Origin: Asparagopsis taxiformis
Taxonomy: Eukaryota > Rhodophyta > Florideophyceae > Bonnemaisoniales > Bonnemaisoniaceae
Assembly (NCBI GenBank): GCA_030407315.1
Contig: JALQPE010002211.1
Location: forward strand, 1 to 64,000
DNA length: 64,000 nt
Reading direction: 5' to 3'
A program made the translations under genes and the position numbers. The notes beneath the pieces were generated by a model. It saw only the letters and a list, made by a program, of their open reading frames with translations, did not search any database and was not told the origin of the DNA. Positions 32,305 through 43,860 of the stretch are shown here, piece by piece (position 1 is the first letter of the stretch; every line of letters begins with the position of its first letter).

Positions 32305-32604
32305 AGTTTAACGCTTAATGCAAACAATCGATCACGGCGCGGGAGCAATCTGCCCATTTGAGACCCCACGTGTCCACGTGTCCAGCGGTTAGCGAAACAC
32401 ACACACAGACGTCCGTCTCTGTGCAGCGGTCAATTTTTATGCCGCACAACGCAACGCGTCGACTAAAGTACAATGCAATCCGACACATCATCAGAATACA
32501 TTTTGCATCGATCCCGACCATATCAACTGCACAACAATCATGTTAAAACGATGCCACATCGACGAAAGCAACGCCGCGTTATCCTTGGCTAGCGTGCAAG
32601 CACC

Positions 32605-35318
32605 ATGTTTTCCATCGCGGAAAGACTACAGCCGTACAGTTGTCCCGGCGACAATCTGCGCGTCGCAACCGACATGTACGCCGCAGAGCAATTGTACGAG
32701 CGCTGCGTTGAGGAGCACAACCACATCGGAGCCATGTATCGTCTCGCAACCATTCTACGCGTCTCCGAAAACATGCGCGACGGCCGACGCGCCATGCAAC
32801 TGCTCCAACGCTGCGTAGTTGAAGGCAACCATCCCGGCGCTATGTTCGATCTGGCACGCATGTATTCCGACGGTAAGTTCTGCGAGCAGGATTTCGTACG
32901 AGCCGTAGATCTGTATCAACGCGCCATACAACTAGACAATGACGCGTGCACGATGTTCGAGCTGGCAATGATCTATGACGTCGGCGAGAAAGACGTTCCA
33001 ATGGACGGCCTGCGCGCGATGAACTATTATCAAATGTGTATTGACGTCGGCCAGCATCTGGAGGCAATGTTCTGGCTCGCTCGATTACTCATATCCGATA
33101 TCATGCAGCCGAAACGCGATGTGTCGCGCGCAAAGCGTCTGTTCACCATGTATGTCGAGCGATGTGAAGAGCCGATGCCGATTATCGAGATATGCAACGA
33201 GCTGATGTACGGATCGTCCAATCTCCCACGAGACGCCGCATTAGCCACGTGCTTGCTACAGGCATGCGTGGAACGATGGGACGAGTGTGATGCAATGATA
33301 CCACTCGCGGAAATCCTTCTGAGCGGCGCTTCCGGTGTTGCCAGAGACGCCACGCGTGCGATACGTCTATGTGAACGAGCCGCCAGTGTTCGCTGGGAGT
33401 ATTCACTATCAACGGCTGTGTTGGCGCGCAAAATCGCCTATGGAACATCGCAGATTCAGGCCAATGTGCAGCTCGCTGTGTATCTGTGTCAGATGAGTAT
33501 TGCGAGGGGGAACGATGCGGCCGCTATGCTTACATTGTCTGAACTGCTGTTAAAGGGCGCTCCGGGCGTGGAAAAGGACGTGGATTGTGCAATGAATTTG
33601 GTGGATAGAGCTTCTGGGAGTGATTGTGTCAAGTTTCAGATGTCCAAGATTATACAGCTTGCAACCGATATGGCACATAGAAAGGGGCGGAATGGCGAGG
33701 AATCCGTCGTTTGCCGTTTTGTTGTTGGAGAAATGCATGAATATGAAGGATTTCAAATCTGAATCGACACTGGCTCTTGCGGATGTCGTGCTTCAAACGA
33801 AAGCAGTTTTGGATATTGAGCGGGGCATTCAACTATGTCGTCAGTTGGTTGGTTTGGAATCATATTGTGAAAAGCTCGAGGATCTTGCAGAGTCGATTGC
33901 ATTTAGCGATGCGGGTAATGGTGCGCTCGTGATGCGTCTGTTGGAACTGTTCATCGACAGTAAACATGGCGCAGCCGCTATGGTTACACTTGCGGAATAT
34001 CTCATTACTGGAGATCTGGGCATTGCAAAGGACAGTGAACGTGCCGTATGGCTCTGTGAACGTGCGTTGGAGAAGAGCAGGGACTGTAGCGACAAAGTGG
34101 TCGGTATCGCAAAACAAATGGATTGTGCAAAATCGTGCAAGCCAACGGACATTGCACTCACGATTCGTCTACTACAAATCTGCGTCGACAAATCCAACAA
34201 CGCAGAGGCCATCGTCATGTTCGTCAAATTACTGTGTTCAAACAAAGCGAATCGTAACACGGACCACGCACTACGGCTGTGCGGCAAACTAATCGATAGC
34301 GACGTGTCTTGCGACAGAGCGTTTCATCTCGCGGAGGAGATCGGCAAGGGTACGACGCGCGTCGCCAAAAACATGCCAATGTCCATAAGAATCTGCGAAA
34401 TGTGCATGGAGAAATGGGACGATCCATGCGCGATCGAAACTGGCGTGGAAATCATGTGCGGTTCCACAGAAGCTAGCGACGTAAATCGCGCAATCCGTCT
34501 CTGCGAACGCTATGTAAACAACAATATATGCTGCGAGATCATCATCCGCATCGCGCAAAAAATCTGCATCGAAACATCTCAATACGTACACGACCCATCC
34601 ATATCGCAACGTCTACTAAACGTCTGCCTCAGCGCACGACATGACCTCTCCGCCATATTCCTGCTCGCACAAATCCTACTGCAAGGCATACGCGGGGTTC
34701 CATGCGACCCCGCGCGCGCCATGCAGCTATGCGCGATGTGCATACGACACGACGTGTCGTACATTGCGCGGCTGCGACGCGTTGTGGCGCAACTCGGGCG
34801 TCAAAGCGGCGACAAGAAGAGTCTACATCTTGCGATCGCGCTGTGCGAGCTGGCGCTCGCGCACGCGGACGACACGCGCGTCATGGTGCTTCTGGCCGAG
34901 CTGCTGATCCGTCTGGATTGCGAATTGCACGGAAGAAGTGATATTAGAGGCGAAACGACAAGCCGAAGGGCTTGGGAATAGTGCTGTGTTTTATATTGTA
35001 TCTGATATGTATAATCACGGGTGGAAGGGCGGAGAAGCGGCGTCGATTCGTGCTTATCTGGCGACGAATGCGACGAAGAAAAGAATTTCAGAAGAGTTGA
35101 AGACAGTTCATTGGTTTAATCCAGAGGAGTTTGGAGTCAGTCAAGATGCAATGGGCATGTCGAGACTGGTAGACGCGGCAATGTGCGTGCAGGCGGATCG
35201 ATTTGTTCATGCACTGCCGTCGAATTTTGGGAGCTGGGTAGCGGGGCAGAGGGCGGGCAAGGGGAAAGCAGAAACAAAGGTAGTGAATTGCATGGATCAA
35301 AGCTTCATAGACCGATGA
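32605..35318 (+). pseudogene. Sel1-like-repeat protein, two frameshifts
   Basis: Three consecutive frames (32605-33762, about 33690-34981, about 34930-35318) together give roughly 900 codons. The first two consist of Sel1-like (TPR-related) helical repeats of about 37 residues, with the pattern A-x-x-L-A...G...D...A-I-R-L-C-E repeated many times (AMFDLARMYSDG, AMIPLAEILLSGASGVARD, AMVTLAEYLITGDLGIAKD). Sel1 repeats form protein-protein scaffolds. No other domain, signal peptide or membrane segment was seen. The first break is at the GGGG run near 33686 (one extra base), the second near 34938. The ATG at 32605 is the first in frame. It is the best host-gene candidate here, though its flanking repeats suggest mobility. 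Confidence 0.65.
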
Positions 35319-35620
35319 AGTAGCGCGGTTGGGTGGATGACAATCAGCATTTATGCAATGGCGGTCGGTTGAATTTTCCATCGACAGCATGGTTGCGAAA
35401 TATATACTGAGCGGAGATCAGCGACATTACGGTTCCTGCACGGGCACTAGAGTTGGGATCTCGTTACATGGACATCCTGACTCCTCACGTTTCCTCTTCG
35501 CAGCATGTCTAACATTGCTGCTGCGCAACTGCTATTGTTCAATTTCGGGATAAAGCTGGTATACTTAGCGTACTGCGGTTACCACACAAGTCACACTGGA
35601 CATGTGGGCTAATAGTCTAA

Positions 35621-35793
35621 GCCTAAGTAGAGTTGCTACACTACCACAATATGTTAGGGTGTATTGGTATCTAGGAATGGGAATCTACTGGTGGATTGCG
35701 AGCTAAGACCTGCCTGCTCTGGCAAACAGAATTTCGGCGCATCAGATTCGCGCGCGCGAAGCGCGCGCCAGCGCGTAAAGGGCACTTGTTGTA
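35621..35793 (+). repeat. hairpin-ended direct repeat, right of the Sel1 gene
   Basis: Second copy of the repeat at 32110-32304, same orientation, with the GC hairpin at 35749-35768 and GCGCGTAAAGGGCAC tail. Confidence 0.7.
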
Positions 35794-37008
35794 TCCTAAC
35801 AATTACATACAAGATAAAGGTGTTTTCCAATGAAGCTCATCTACATGAAGAGCTTGCGCAAGTCTTATATTCCCAATCCTACACGAGTATTGAGTCTGAT
35901 GCAACGGTTTGGCTTGTCAATTTTTCTTGGACTGCTTCAGAACGGAAGAATATTCAATGGGCTATTCGTTGATATCATCGCCCGTCGCAATCAGAATATA
36001 GCACCTTGATAGCACTGGGGCTTTGTGGGAAGCTCGCGAGTTTCAGATGTTACTGTCAGAATGGAAGAGTGAATTGCTGGACTTGCAGCTCTCTGGATAC
36101 TTAGACAACGTGACCCAATGTTCCATTTTGACCAACAAAACCTTCTCCTGTATACTGCAGAGACCTTTCCTCTCCAGTATGTGTCCGTAGGGAATATCGC
36201 AGTAACTTGCTAGAAAAAAATTATTCTTTCCCCCAACTCCTATTCCCATTGATATATATCTCTCGAGTGTGGCAGGATCCTTCCGAGAAGGACAGTCTGT
36301 CAACTTCAGACCACAGAAACAGTGGGTGCAGAGGTAGAATGTTTTTGTATAATAGTGTACATGATATACTGCATCTAGGATGGGCAACATTATATAGTAA
36401 TAAGCATTGTTGACTTAGTCCCTTGTCCTCATAAAATCACGCTTGTCATACCGGGCAAGTAGTTCGGAGTGGGGAGGTTGTACGTTCTGTAGAAAACTTT
36501 GTGGGTCGCAGTAAATACTTGGGCGTAAGGCCCAGAGCGATATCGAACACAAGCTGGAATGGGCGTCAGTTAAACCCTGCATTATACAGGTTATTCCACA
36601 TCAACTAGCGCAGATTGAAGAAGTGGAAAATCTAAGACAGCAAGGGGCTTTCGAATTAAAGATGGATGATGGAAGCAAGCGTCAATCATGGGACTTTGGA
36701 AGTTTCTCATCAAGCGTATAGAATTAAAATTTTCGATTCCATCATGCCAGGTGGAGTAGTAGACAAACTCGCGAGCTGCCCATATGGCTCGAAGGGCGAG
36801 TTCCTACACGCTGTGCGAGATGTGACGCTACGACATTGGCCATAGTTTCATCTGTCGAAGCTGTCAGCCGGGAACCAAGGAAACCTATGGATGAATACTG
36901 GTCGAGACAACCGTGATTGCTCGATTGTATTTTATGGGTGGTCACAAAACATGATGCAACAAGGTAATGAAAAATTTCATTAAACGAAAAGCTACGTATA
37001 ATCCTTAT
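35794..37008. other. no intact gene; possible degraded coding remnant
   Basis: Only short frames with stops. Part of 36480-36850 translates patchily into gene-like sequence in several frames but nothing recognisable. Copia A inserted at the right edge. Confidence 0.3.
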
Positions 37009-37013
37009 GACAC

Positions 37014-37123
37014 TGTGGAGATAATCGTCTGATGTCGTTTATTGTCGCCGCGTTGGTCGTCGGCGTGTCAATTAATATCAGTACTTAGCTGTAATGATAG
37101 TGTAATGTATAAGTTATTCGTTA
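37014..37123 (-). repeat. copia A 3' LTR
   Basis: 110 bp, plus-strand TGTGGAGATAATCGTCTG...TTATTCGTTA. The inner terminus reads TTA (minus-strand TAAC) rather than the TCA of the 5' LTR. Confidence 0.9.
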
Positions 37124-37168
37124 GAGACTGAGAATGGTCACGGTGCGGAAATGAAGCGAAGTTATTCG

Positions 37169-40100
37169 TCAGTCGCCGCGCACCGTGGGCGTTGTTAGTC
37201 GAAGGAGTGGGTGTTTGGATGTGTATTGAGCTGGTTTGAGTGCTTTAGTGAGCAGGTCAGCGGGGTTTGAAGTCGTCGGGATGTGAGTTGGGAGGATAAA
37301 GTTGTTGTGTACTTGCTCGCGTAACCAGTGGTACTTGACGTCGATGTGACGTGATTTGGGTGTCGGGAATTTGGCCTTGGCAGTCGTAATGGCTGCCGCG
37401 TTATCAATGTAGAGCGGAATGGGTGTGGGGATTGGATGGTTCAGGTCGGTGAAGAAGTTTGATACAGTGCGTAGCAGTTCTGTGGTGTGAAATGATGCCA
37501 CATATTCGGCTGCAAAGGTTGAAGGGGATACGCTCCGTTGGCGTTTAGATTGCCAGGATATTGGGGCATTATTGTAGAAGATTATGGAGCCGGTCGTTGA
37601 CCTGCGGGTGGAGGGGCATGCGGCGTGGTCGGAGTCTGAGTAGGCGGAGATTGCGGATGTGAAGTGGCGCGGGAAGGTGATGCCGGTGTCTTTGGTGCCT
37701 TTGAGATAGCGCAATACGCGAATGGCAGACTTCCAATCATGCGTTGTGGGTTGGTGTGCGGATCGGCTGAGGAAACCTACGATGAATGAGATGTCGGGGC
37801 GAGTTGAATCAGCTAGGTAACGCAAGGATCCTATTACGCCTTTGTAGTCGTGGGTCTCTTCGTCAAGCGGTTTAGCCGATGTTGTGTCGGGGGTGATAAG
37901 CTCAGAGGCTATTGGTGAGGAGAATGTTTTGGCGTTGGTGAGGCCATATTTGTCGAGGAGCTCCTGGATGTAGCTTGGCTGTGAGATTGTGATGCCTTCG
38001 GTGGAGTGCGTGATTTTCCAGCCGAGGAGGTGTTCTACCCTTCCCAAGTCTTTGAGTTTGTATTTTCGGGAGAGTTGATTTCTCACCTGGTTAGACAGCG
38101 GGGTGTGGTTAGTGACCACGAGGAAATCGTCGACTGTAATAACGAGTAGGACAAAATGTTGTGGGTTTTTGTTGCTGTGAAGGATAAAGGAGCACGGATC
38201 GGATGGGAGCCGGGAAAAATGAATGCTGGTCAGGTAAGCAGCCAAACCTTCGGTGAATATTTTGCATGCCTGTCGGCATCCATACATATTTCCAGTGAGT
38301 TTTGCTACGTGGTCAGGATATCGTTCAGAACCGTCAAATTGTCTTGGTTGACGTACGTAGATATCGCGATCTTCTTTGAACTTTTCGTGTAGAAAAGCCG
38401 ATTCTAGGTCCCAGTGAAATGTGGAATAGTTATGGGCGGCGGCGAGAGCGAGCGCAGCGCGGACGCTGTCTCGGTTTGCTACAGGACTTGAGAGGTCGGA
38501 TGCGTCGTAGCGGATGCCTTCGATTTGGCGGTCGCCGCGTATTGTGCATCTGGCTTTGCGTAAAATGGGTTTGCCGTTGCTGTCTTTTTTGACGCGGAGT
38601 ACTATTGTGATGGGGAGTAGTTTTGTGTTTACCGGTAGTGTAGACCGGTGGACGTATGTTAGCGTGCCGCGTTTCTCCAGTCCGTTGACCTCTTTGTTAT
38701 ATGCGATCGCCCATTCTTGTGCATCGAGTGCACGTCTTGCTTGTGCTAGTGTCTTGGGTTCTGTGAATGTAGGGGGTGTGGCGTTTTTTGCATGTGACGT
38801 GGCGACGGGGTCCGTGGTTGGGTCGTACGTGGAGAAGTCCTTGGCGCGACATCGTGTTATGTCGTGTGTTTTGGGATCGTAGACGATGTAGTGGCGGTAG
38901 TCATGACGACCAATGTAGTGTACGAGTGTGGCACGGGGTGCCAGTTTGTGTTTGGGAGAGGGGTTGTGGATGTAACCGGTTGTTCCGAATGGAAGGAGAG
39001 TGTGGACACTGGGTTTTGAGCCGAACCACATGGCAGCGGGAAGTTGTTTTGTAGCACTGTGGGGAGTGTGATTGTGTACATCTGCAGCGGACAGTACGGT
39101 GTAGTCCCAAAGTTCTAGTGGGAGTTTTGAGGAGAGGAGTGTCGCCCGAGCTGTATCCATGATGGATCGGTTAATGCGCTCCGCGAGGGCGTTTTCTTGT
39201 GGCGTGTGAGGGATCGTGGGATGGGTAGTGATGTTATTCTGGTCATAGAATTCTGTGAGGGACTTTGTGAAGAACTCTTTGGCATTGTCCGATGTTAGGT
39301 GCTCAATGCGATGGGGGGTGGTGTTATGGGTATGGTTGATGTGGTCTGTGATATGAGAAGGGGCGTCCGATTTTGCTGGTGTGCATTCGATGTGCAAATA
39401 ACGGCTTCCTTCGTCGAGGAATGTTATGAAGTATCTGTTCTTTAGGAATGATTCAGTCGGGAGGGGGCCACAAATGTCGATGTGGACGTGGGTGCCTATC
39501 TGGCTGCGGCGGACAGTGCGGTGGAAGGGAGCGGCCGATTTCTTTCCAAGTGCGCATCCCGAGCATGTAAACGGTGGCGGTGTACGAAGAAGGGTCGGTG
39601 GCAAATTGTCGACAAGTTTGTTCTTGGCCATGAAGTGTAGTTTAATGGGGTGCACGTGGTTCATTTTCATGTGCCAGTTGTAGTAGTCCCGTATTGTAGA
39701 AGGGAGATCTACATGGATTTTCCGTGTAGGTCTGCTGCGTGGTTCCAATTTTCGTTTGGGTGCTGGTTTCCTTGAGGGGCGTTGGATTTTTTTGAAGCGT
39801 GGTGCGAATGATTTCTGAATGGGTGCGCGGAGGATTCGGCGGGCGGTCGAGGTGGGGAGGATCTTGTTGTAACGTTTAGGTTTGTTGGGCTTTTTGGGAG
39901 GGTGGTTTAAAGTGCGTGCAGCGTGGGCAGATCCTTTTTGTATGGGTCGAGAAGTGAACTCGTATAGAGCATTTTTCTTGCGAGGGATGATCGCAATGGT
40001 CTTTTTCGGTGAAGGTGCTTTGCCTTTCTTGGTGATGAAAGCTCGTTTGGATTGGAAGAGGACGTCATGGGTTTTTGTGATTTGTCCAACGGATAAGAGG

Positions 40101-41329
40101 TTTTTATGGAGTTGTGGAGCTACCGAAACCATGTGTGGTGGGAGGGAATGTGATTTAGAGAGGGGGATTGAAAGGTTATCACAGTGTGTGATGGATTTGA
40201 GGGTACCATCAGCGATGACTGTGGTTTGGTTGGCCTTTTTCATTCCTGGTACGGGTGATGTAATGTACGATGGGTTAGCACCGGAGTCCAGGATGAATTG
40301 TTTGGAGTTGAGGTCACTTACGAAGTCTGATGTATCGGTGTCAGAGTCAGCTGTGTAGGCATTTTCCTGTGCTTGTAAGTGTGGTGGCGGTGGCTGGTGG
40401 GAGGTTTCAAAAGCAGATCGCTTTTCCGGTTTGTGTGGTCTGGCTGGGCGTGTGATGTGAACTTGGCGAGCTCTGCAATGTTTCGTCCAGTGTGTAGGCG
40501 AACCGTGGAACGAGCACCACATTCCTGGGTGACTTAGCGGTGGGGCAGATTGGTTTTGCGAATGGTACCGGTGTGGGCGGAAGGTAGAATTGTGAAATGG
40601 TGTGTTGTTTGTGAACGGTTCCCATTTGCGGAATGTTCGTTTAACATAGCTGCCTGTGGCCGATCGGTTTTTTGCAGGCTTCGGGTGATTAGATTGTTTG
40701 GTTATCTCGTCATGTTTCGTCATCATTGTGACGAGTTGAGAAATCGTCAGCGGGTGGGAGGGATTGAGGTCGGAATAATTGCATATCATCTGGTTGAAGG
40801 TTGTCCAATCAGGGTGGTTCTCGAGGCCTTCGAGGATAAACCTGATCGTCGTTTGCTCATTGGCGATTTCCGGATAATTTGATCGGATCATTAACAAACG
40901 GACTTTTTCGTGTTGTGCATGATAATCATTAACAGTCATGCTTGAGGACCATTTGATCTGTTGTGCTTTGCGGCGAAGGCTGGAAGGGGAGTGTTCAGGG
41001 TGTGTGTCGGTTAATTTGATACGAATGCGATCGAATAGGAGGTGTACAGGTCCCTCGAGGTCTATGTCAGTGAATTGCTCGGTAATTTCCGGTGAGAGTG
41101 ACATGAGTACGAGTAATTGTGCTTTGGAATGTCCTGCTGTATGTTTTTCGAGGTCTGCTTGGGATTCTGTCGCCGGTATTGCATGATGGAGGTAGTATGA
41201 GACATTTTGAGCGCGTGCGAAGTGCTCGATACACAATCGCCATGGGATATAATTGGAAAAGTGTAGGGTTGGAATTTCCATTGGCGGGTAACCGGGTGGC
41301 GTGGTTTGTGAGTGGGGTGTGACTGACAT
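37169..41329 (-). CDS. copia A gag-pol polyprotein
   Basis: 1386 codons. Gag (LHFSNYIPWRLCIEHFARAQN; FILEGLENHPDWT) ends in a CSFHGSPTHWTKHC zinc-knuckle-like motif. Protease: ILDSGANPSYI. Integrase: zinc domain HMKMNHVHPIKLH...CSGC, then D in HIDICGPLP, D in LTSDNAKEFF and E in TPQENALAERINRS. RT: HWDLESAFLHEKF, GNMYGCRQACKIFTEG, catalytic ITVDDFLV. RNase H: AYSDSDHAACPSTRRSTTG, FAAEYVA, YIDNAAAI, HIDVKYHWLREQV. It ends NPADLLTKALKPAQ. All catalytic residues are visible. The ATG at 41329 is about 200 bases inside the 5' LTR. In copia B the start lies in the primer-binding site; here that ATG has become ATC and the leader frame differs. Confidence 0.93.
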   Translation of the reverse strand: MSVTPHSQTTPPGYPPMEIPTLHFSNYIPWRLCIEHFARAQNVSYYLHHAIPATESQADLEKHTAGHSKAQLLVLMSLSPEITEQFTDIDLEGPVHLLFDRIRIKLTDTHPEHSPSSLRRKAQQIKWSSSMTVNDYHAQHEKVRLLMIRSNYPEIANEQTTIRFILEGLENHPDWTTFNQMICNYSDLNPSHPLTISQLVTMMTKHDEITKQSNHPKPAKNRSATGSYVKRTFRKWEPFTNNTPFHNSTFRPHRYHSQNQSAPPLSHPGMWCSFHGSPTHWTKHCRARQVHITRPARPHKPEKRSAFETSHQPPPPHLQAQENAYTADSDTDTSDFVSDLNSKQFILDSGANPSYITSPVPGMKKANQTTVIADGTLKSITHCDNLSIPLSKSHSLPPHMVSVAPQLHKNLLSVGQITKTHDVLFQSKRAFITKKGKAPSPKKTIAIIPRKKNALYEFTSRPIQKGSAHAARTLNHPPKKPNKPKRYNKILPTSTARRILRAPIQKSFAPRFKKIQRPSRKPAPKRKLEPRSRPTRKIHVDLPSTIRDYYNWHMKMNHVHPIKLHFMAKNKLVDNLPPTLLRTPPPFTCSGCALGKKSAAPFHRTVRRSQIGTHVHIDICGPLPTESFLKNRYFITFLDEGSRYLHIECTPAKSDAPSHITDHINHTHNTTPHRIEHLTSDNAKEFFTKSLTEFYDQNNITTHPTIPHTPQENALAERINRSIMDTARATLLSSKLPLELWDYTVLSAADVHNHTPHSATKQLPAAMWFGSKPSVHTLLPFGTTGYIHNPSPKHKLAPRATLVHYIGRHDYRHYIVYDPKTHDITRCRAKDFSTYDPTTDPVATSHAKNATPPTFTEPKTLAQARRALDAQEWAIAYNKEVNGLEKRGTLTYVHRSTLPVNTKLLPITIVLRVKKDSNGKPILRKARCTIRGDRQIEGIRYDASDLSSPVANRDSVRAALALAAAHNYSTFHWDLESAFLHEKFKEDRDIYVRQPRQFDGSERYPDHVAKLTGNMYGCRQACKIFTEGLAAYLTSIHFSRLPSDPCSFILHSNKNPQHFVLLVITVDDFLVVTNHTPLSNQVRNQLSRKYKLKDLGRVEHLLGWKITHSTEGITISQPSYIQELLDKYGLTNAKTFSSPIASELITPDTTSAKPLDEETHDYKGVIGSLRYLADSTRPDISFIVGFLSRSAHQPTTHDWKSAIRVLRYLKGTKDTGITFPRHFTSAISAYSDSDHAACPSTRRSTTGSIIFYNNAPISWQSKRQRSVSPSTFAAEYVASFHTTELLRTVSNFFTDLNHPIPTPIPLYIDNAAAITTAKAKFPTPKSRHIDVKYHWLREQVHNNFILPTHIPTTSNPADLLTKALKPAQYTSKHPLLRLTTPTVRGD

Positions 41330-41389
41330 GTCGGATGATAGAATGGCACTGTTGGACAGTAACTTGGATAGTAGGGCACGGAGTTGGGC

Positions 41390-41490
41390 GGGAGGATGCG
41401 TCGCCGTAAAAATGGGAGTCGATTGTGTTGGGATTGGCGGGAGAATGCGTCGCCGTGGGAAAGGTGGGCGGGAGGATGCGTCGCCGGGAG
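41390..41490 (-). repeat. GGAGGATGCGTCGCCG short tandem motif in the copia A leader
   Basis: Three copies of a GCGGGAGGATGCGTCGCCG-type motif (plus strand), at about 41390, 41440 and 41468, between the primer-binding site and the ORF start. Copia B has a related GTCGCCGCCGG motif in its gag N-terminus. Confidence 0.5.
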
Positions 41491-41511
41491 GGAGTGGTGG
41501 TATTCTTGGTA

Positions 41512-41529
41512 GCGTCTGGGCCGATAACC
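41512..41529 (-). other. copia A primer-binding site (anticodon arm of initiator tRNA-Met)
   Basis: Plus-strand GCGTCTGGGCCGATAACC adjoins the 5' LTR. It matches the initiator tRNA-Met anticodon arm except for one missing base and a change in the anticodon itself (CAT to GAT). Confidence 0.7.
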
Positions 41530-41639
41530 TGTGGAGATAATCGTCTGATGTCGTTTATTGTCGCCGCGTTGGTCGTCGGCGTGTCAATTAATATCAGTAC
41601 TGAGCTGTAATGCTAGTGTAATGTATAAGTTATTCGTCA
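41530..41639 (-). repeat. copia A 5' LTR
   Basis: 110 bp, TG...CA ends, directly followed by the GACAC duplication. Confidence 0.9.
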
Positions 41640-41644
41640 GACAC

Positions 41645-43860
41645 AGTTAGGATATCGATGAAACCAGCTTACATCCCAACTCTAGTGCCTACGCAAGCAC
41701 TTCGTGCTTTGTTGTCTTGCAAAAACTGATTCATGGTGTGGCATTTAAGCGATGAGGTTATGAAGAATATTGAATAATTCATGCAGCAACAATGTGGGCA
41801 TAACATAGACGTCGACGGTCACAGGCCGAAAACGAGGATGAACGCATCTGACAACACTGGCTGTCACTGACGAAGACACTCAAACCTGCCCCGTTTACAA
41901 CAAAACGCACTCTACTCTGACTGCCATCATCCTTGATCGCGCTGCGATTGACGATTATCATGTTCTTTCCTACCTGCGGCTGTTACCAGTCTCTCGCAAA
42001 CTTACAGTATTTACAGTACCTTCCATCTACATGACATCCGCCGGCAGAGTCGCCGTAAGAACATAGAGCTCTCGGAACATCGTCTCATTCCCAGACACTA
42101 GTCCTCCTACACTCTCTACCACACATCATACTCATAACCATTTCTTTCGAAGACAGGTTGCACTGATTCGCCACGAGAGAAAAATTCTCTTACAGATGGA
42201 ACAAACTTAATATTTAGCGTGTTTCCACTCATCGAGAACCGGTCCAGGCTGTCCGGTTTGCATCTACCATTCAACAAGGGAGACGGAAAAACATTATGAC
42301 ACGGCGGGACGACACCGGTCACACGCGAGATGGTACAACATCTCGCAAGATTTTGCGCTTCTACACAACCCGTTGATAGGCGTCGCGCAAAACGTATAGT
42401 AAATTCACACAAAGGAGACGGCGAGGGCGTCGGAGTAATCAACGACAGAGAAGGCGTAATCAACGACAGAGAAGGCGTAGCGGCAGCACTCGTCGACGCA
42501 GTTGCAGTAACAGTCGCGGTCCCCGTAACAGTCGCTGTGGCAGTTGGAAGCACACGGAGTGAACAGCTCAGACCGCTGGCATTACCAATGAAACACGCGC
42601 TAATTTTATATCCACGCGTATTGAACACAGTTCAATCACACCATTAGCCGATAATGTCATCGTGGAACCTGTAGATATTCGGACAAAACCTGGGGAAGAT
42701 CGGGCGCCAGTGCCGGAAATGGCGCGGAACGATAGGGCGCGGAATCACGGCGAGTGGGTACGACGTGGACAATTCCTAGACTAGAAACCAATCCAAAGAC
42801 GGTTTCTGTCCCGGATTCGGCCGTTGCAACGTCTTGCCCAGGCGGTTCGTCAGAGATTGCGCGCTTCACGACGCACCGGTAGACCGGCTCTTGTATGTTT
42901 CTAGAATCAGCGGTGGTTGTTACGAGCAGCGCGATGAATAGAGGGCGGATTGCATTTCATCATTCGGGGTCATTTATCAGTGATAAGACTGTAAAATCTC
43001 ACATGTCGGCTTGCACACCTCGCAGACTTGAGCTCAGGTGGCACTGCGCGTCGTTGTGCGATGTGGAACGTGCAATGCAGACTGTAATTGTGACGTGACC
43101 CTCATTGGAAACTGGTGGAACGATGGCTGCCAAAGGTACGGCACGTGCGTCCTCGGCGATCGCGAGAACGAGCGTTGAGCAGATGACGCGACGGTCGTCA
43201 CTGTGACTTGGAAGTTTGGACGCCACTTGTGGCGATAAGTTTTGCCTATTGGTTACCTTTCACACGGGTGCTACTCCGAATAGCCTACTCGTCGGGGGCG
43301 GGTGTAGAGCCCGTGCTTCGCGATGTTTTTGAATGATTTATGGTTCAGGATATGGAAATTGTCATAAAGTTTTGGATTTTGGCGCAATTTTATGACTTTT
43401 TGATAATAGTTTTGAGGCAGATCATATGATGAGAATGTCAGTACGTTGTCACCGGACAGCTGTCTTGAACGGGAGAGAAGATATTTCGAGATGTACAGTG
43501 TGCGAAATTCAGGGCCGGTCCTAACAAGCGCACATTTGGCACGCACTGCACATTATGCACGTCCGCGTCGTGATTTGGCATATGGTCATTGGTTTGTTGT
43601 GCGGGCTTGTGAATTAGCTTGAATTGGACGACTGCAAGAAAATGGGTGACGAACATTCACTACTTACTGCCAGAAACCTACAGAATAAACAGTTGGCAAA
43701 CGGTAGTTGGTTTATTATATGAAAGCCTTTCATTCCTCCCTTCAGCTGACTGCAAGCGGAAGTTTTGTAAATCGAAATAGCTTATATTTGAAGTCGAATT
43801 CATCCCACATCTTCTCCTGCTTTCCTCGCTACATCCAGCTCCACCATTTCCGTTCAAGAA
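41645..43860. other. no recognised gene; three minus-strand hypothetical frames
   Basis: Minus-strand frames at 42999-43226, 42657-42869 and 42116-42628 could be parts of one unrecognised gene. The last has a low-complexity Thr/Ala/Ser/Pro stretch (TATATVTGTATVTATAS) made by a tandem GAGAAGGCGTAATCAACGACA repeat at about 42440-42475. No domain or splice pattern could be established. Confidence 0.25.

Larger units (their letters stand above)
37009..41644 (-). mobile_element. copia element A, complete and possibly recent
   Basis: Target duplication GACAC (37009-37013 and 41640-41644). LTRs of 110 bp at 37014-37123 and 41530-41639 differ at about three positions. A single uninterrupted polyprotein is on the minus strand. 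The primer-binding site resembles the initiator tRNA-Met anticodon arm. All hallmarks are present, so it may be, or recently was, mobile. Confidence 0.92.

Noticed and set aside
36480..36850. Possible degraded host gene left of copia A
   Set aside because: No frame longer than about 60 codons and no recognisable motif.
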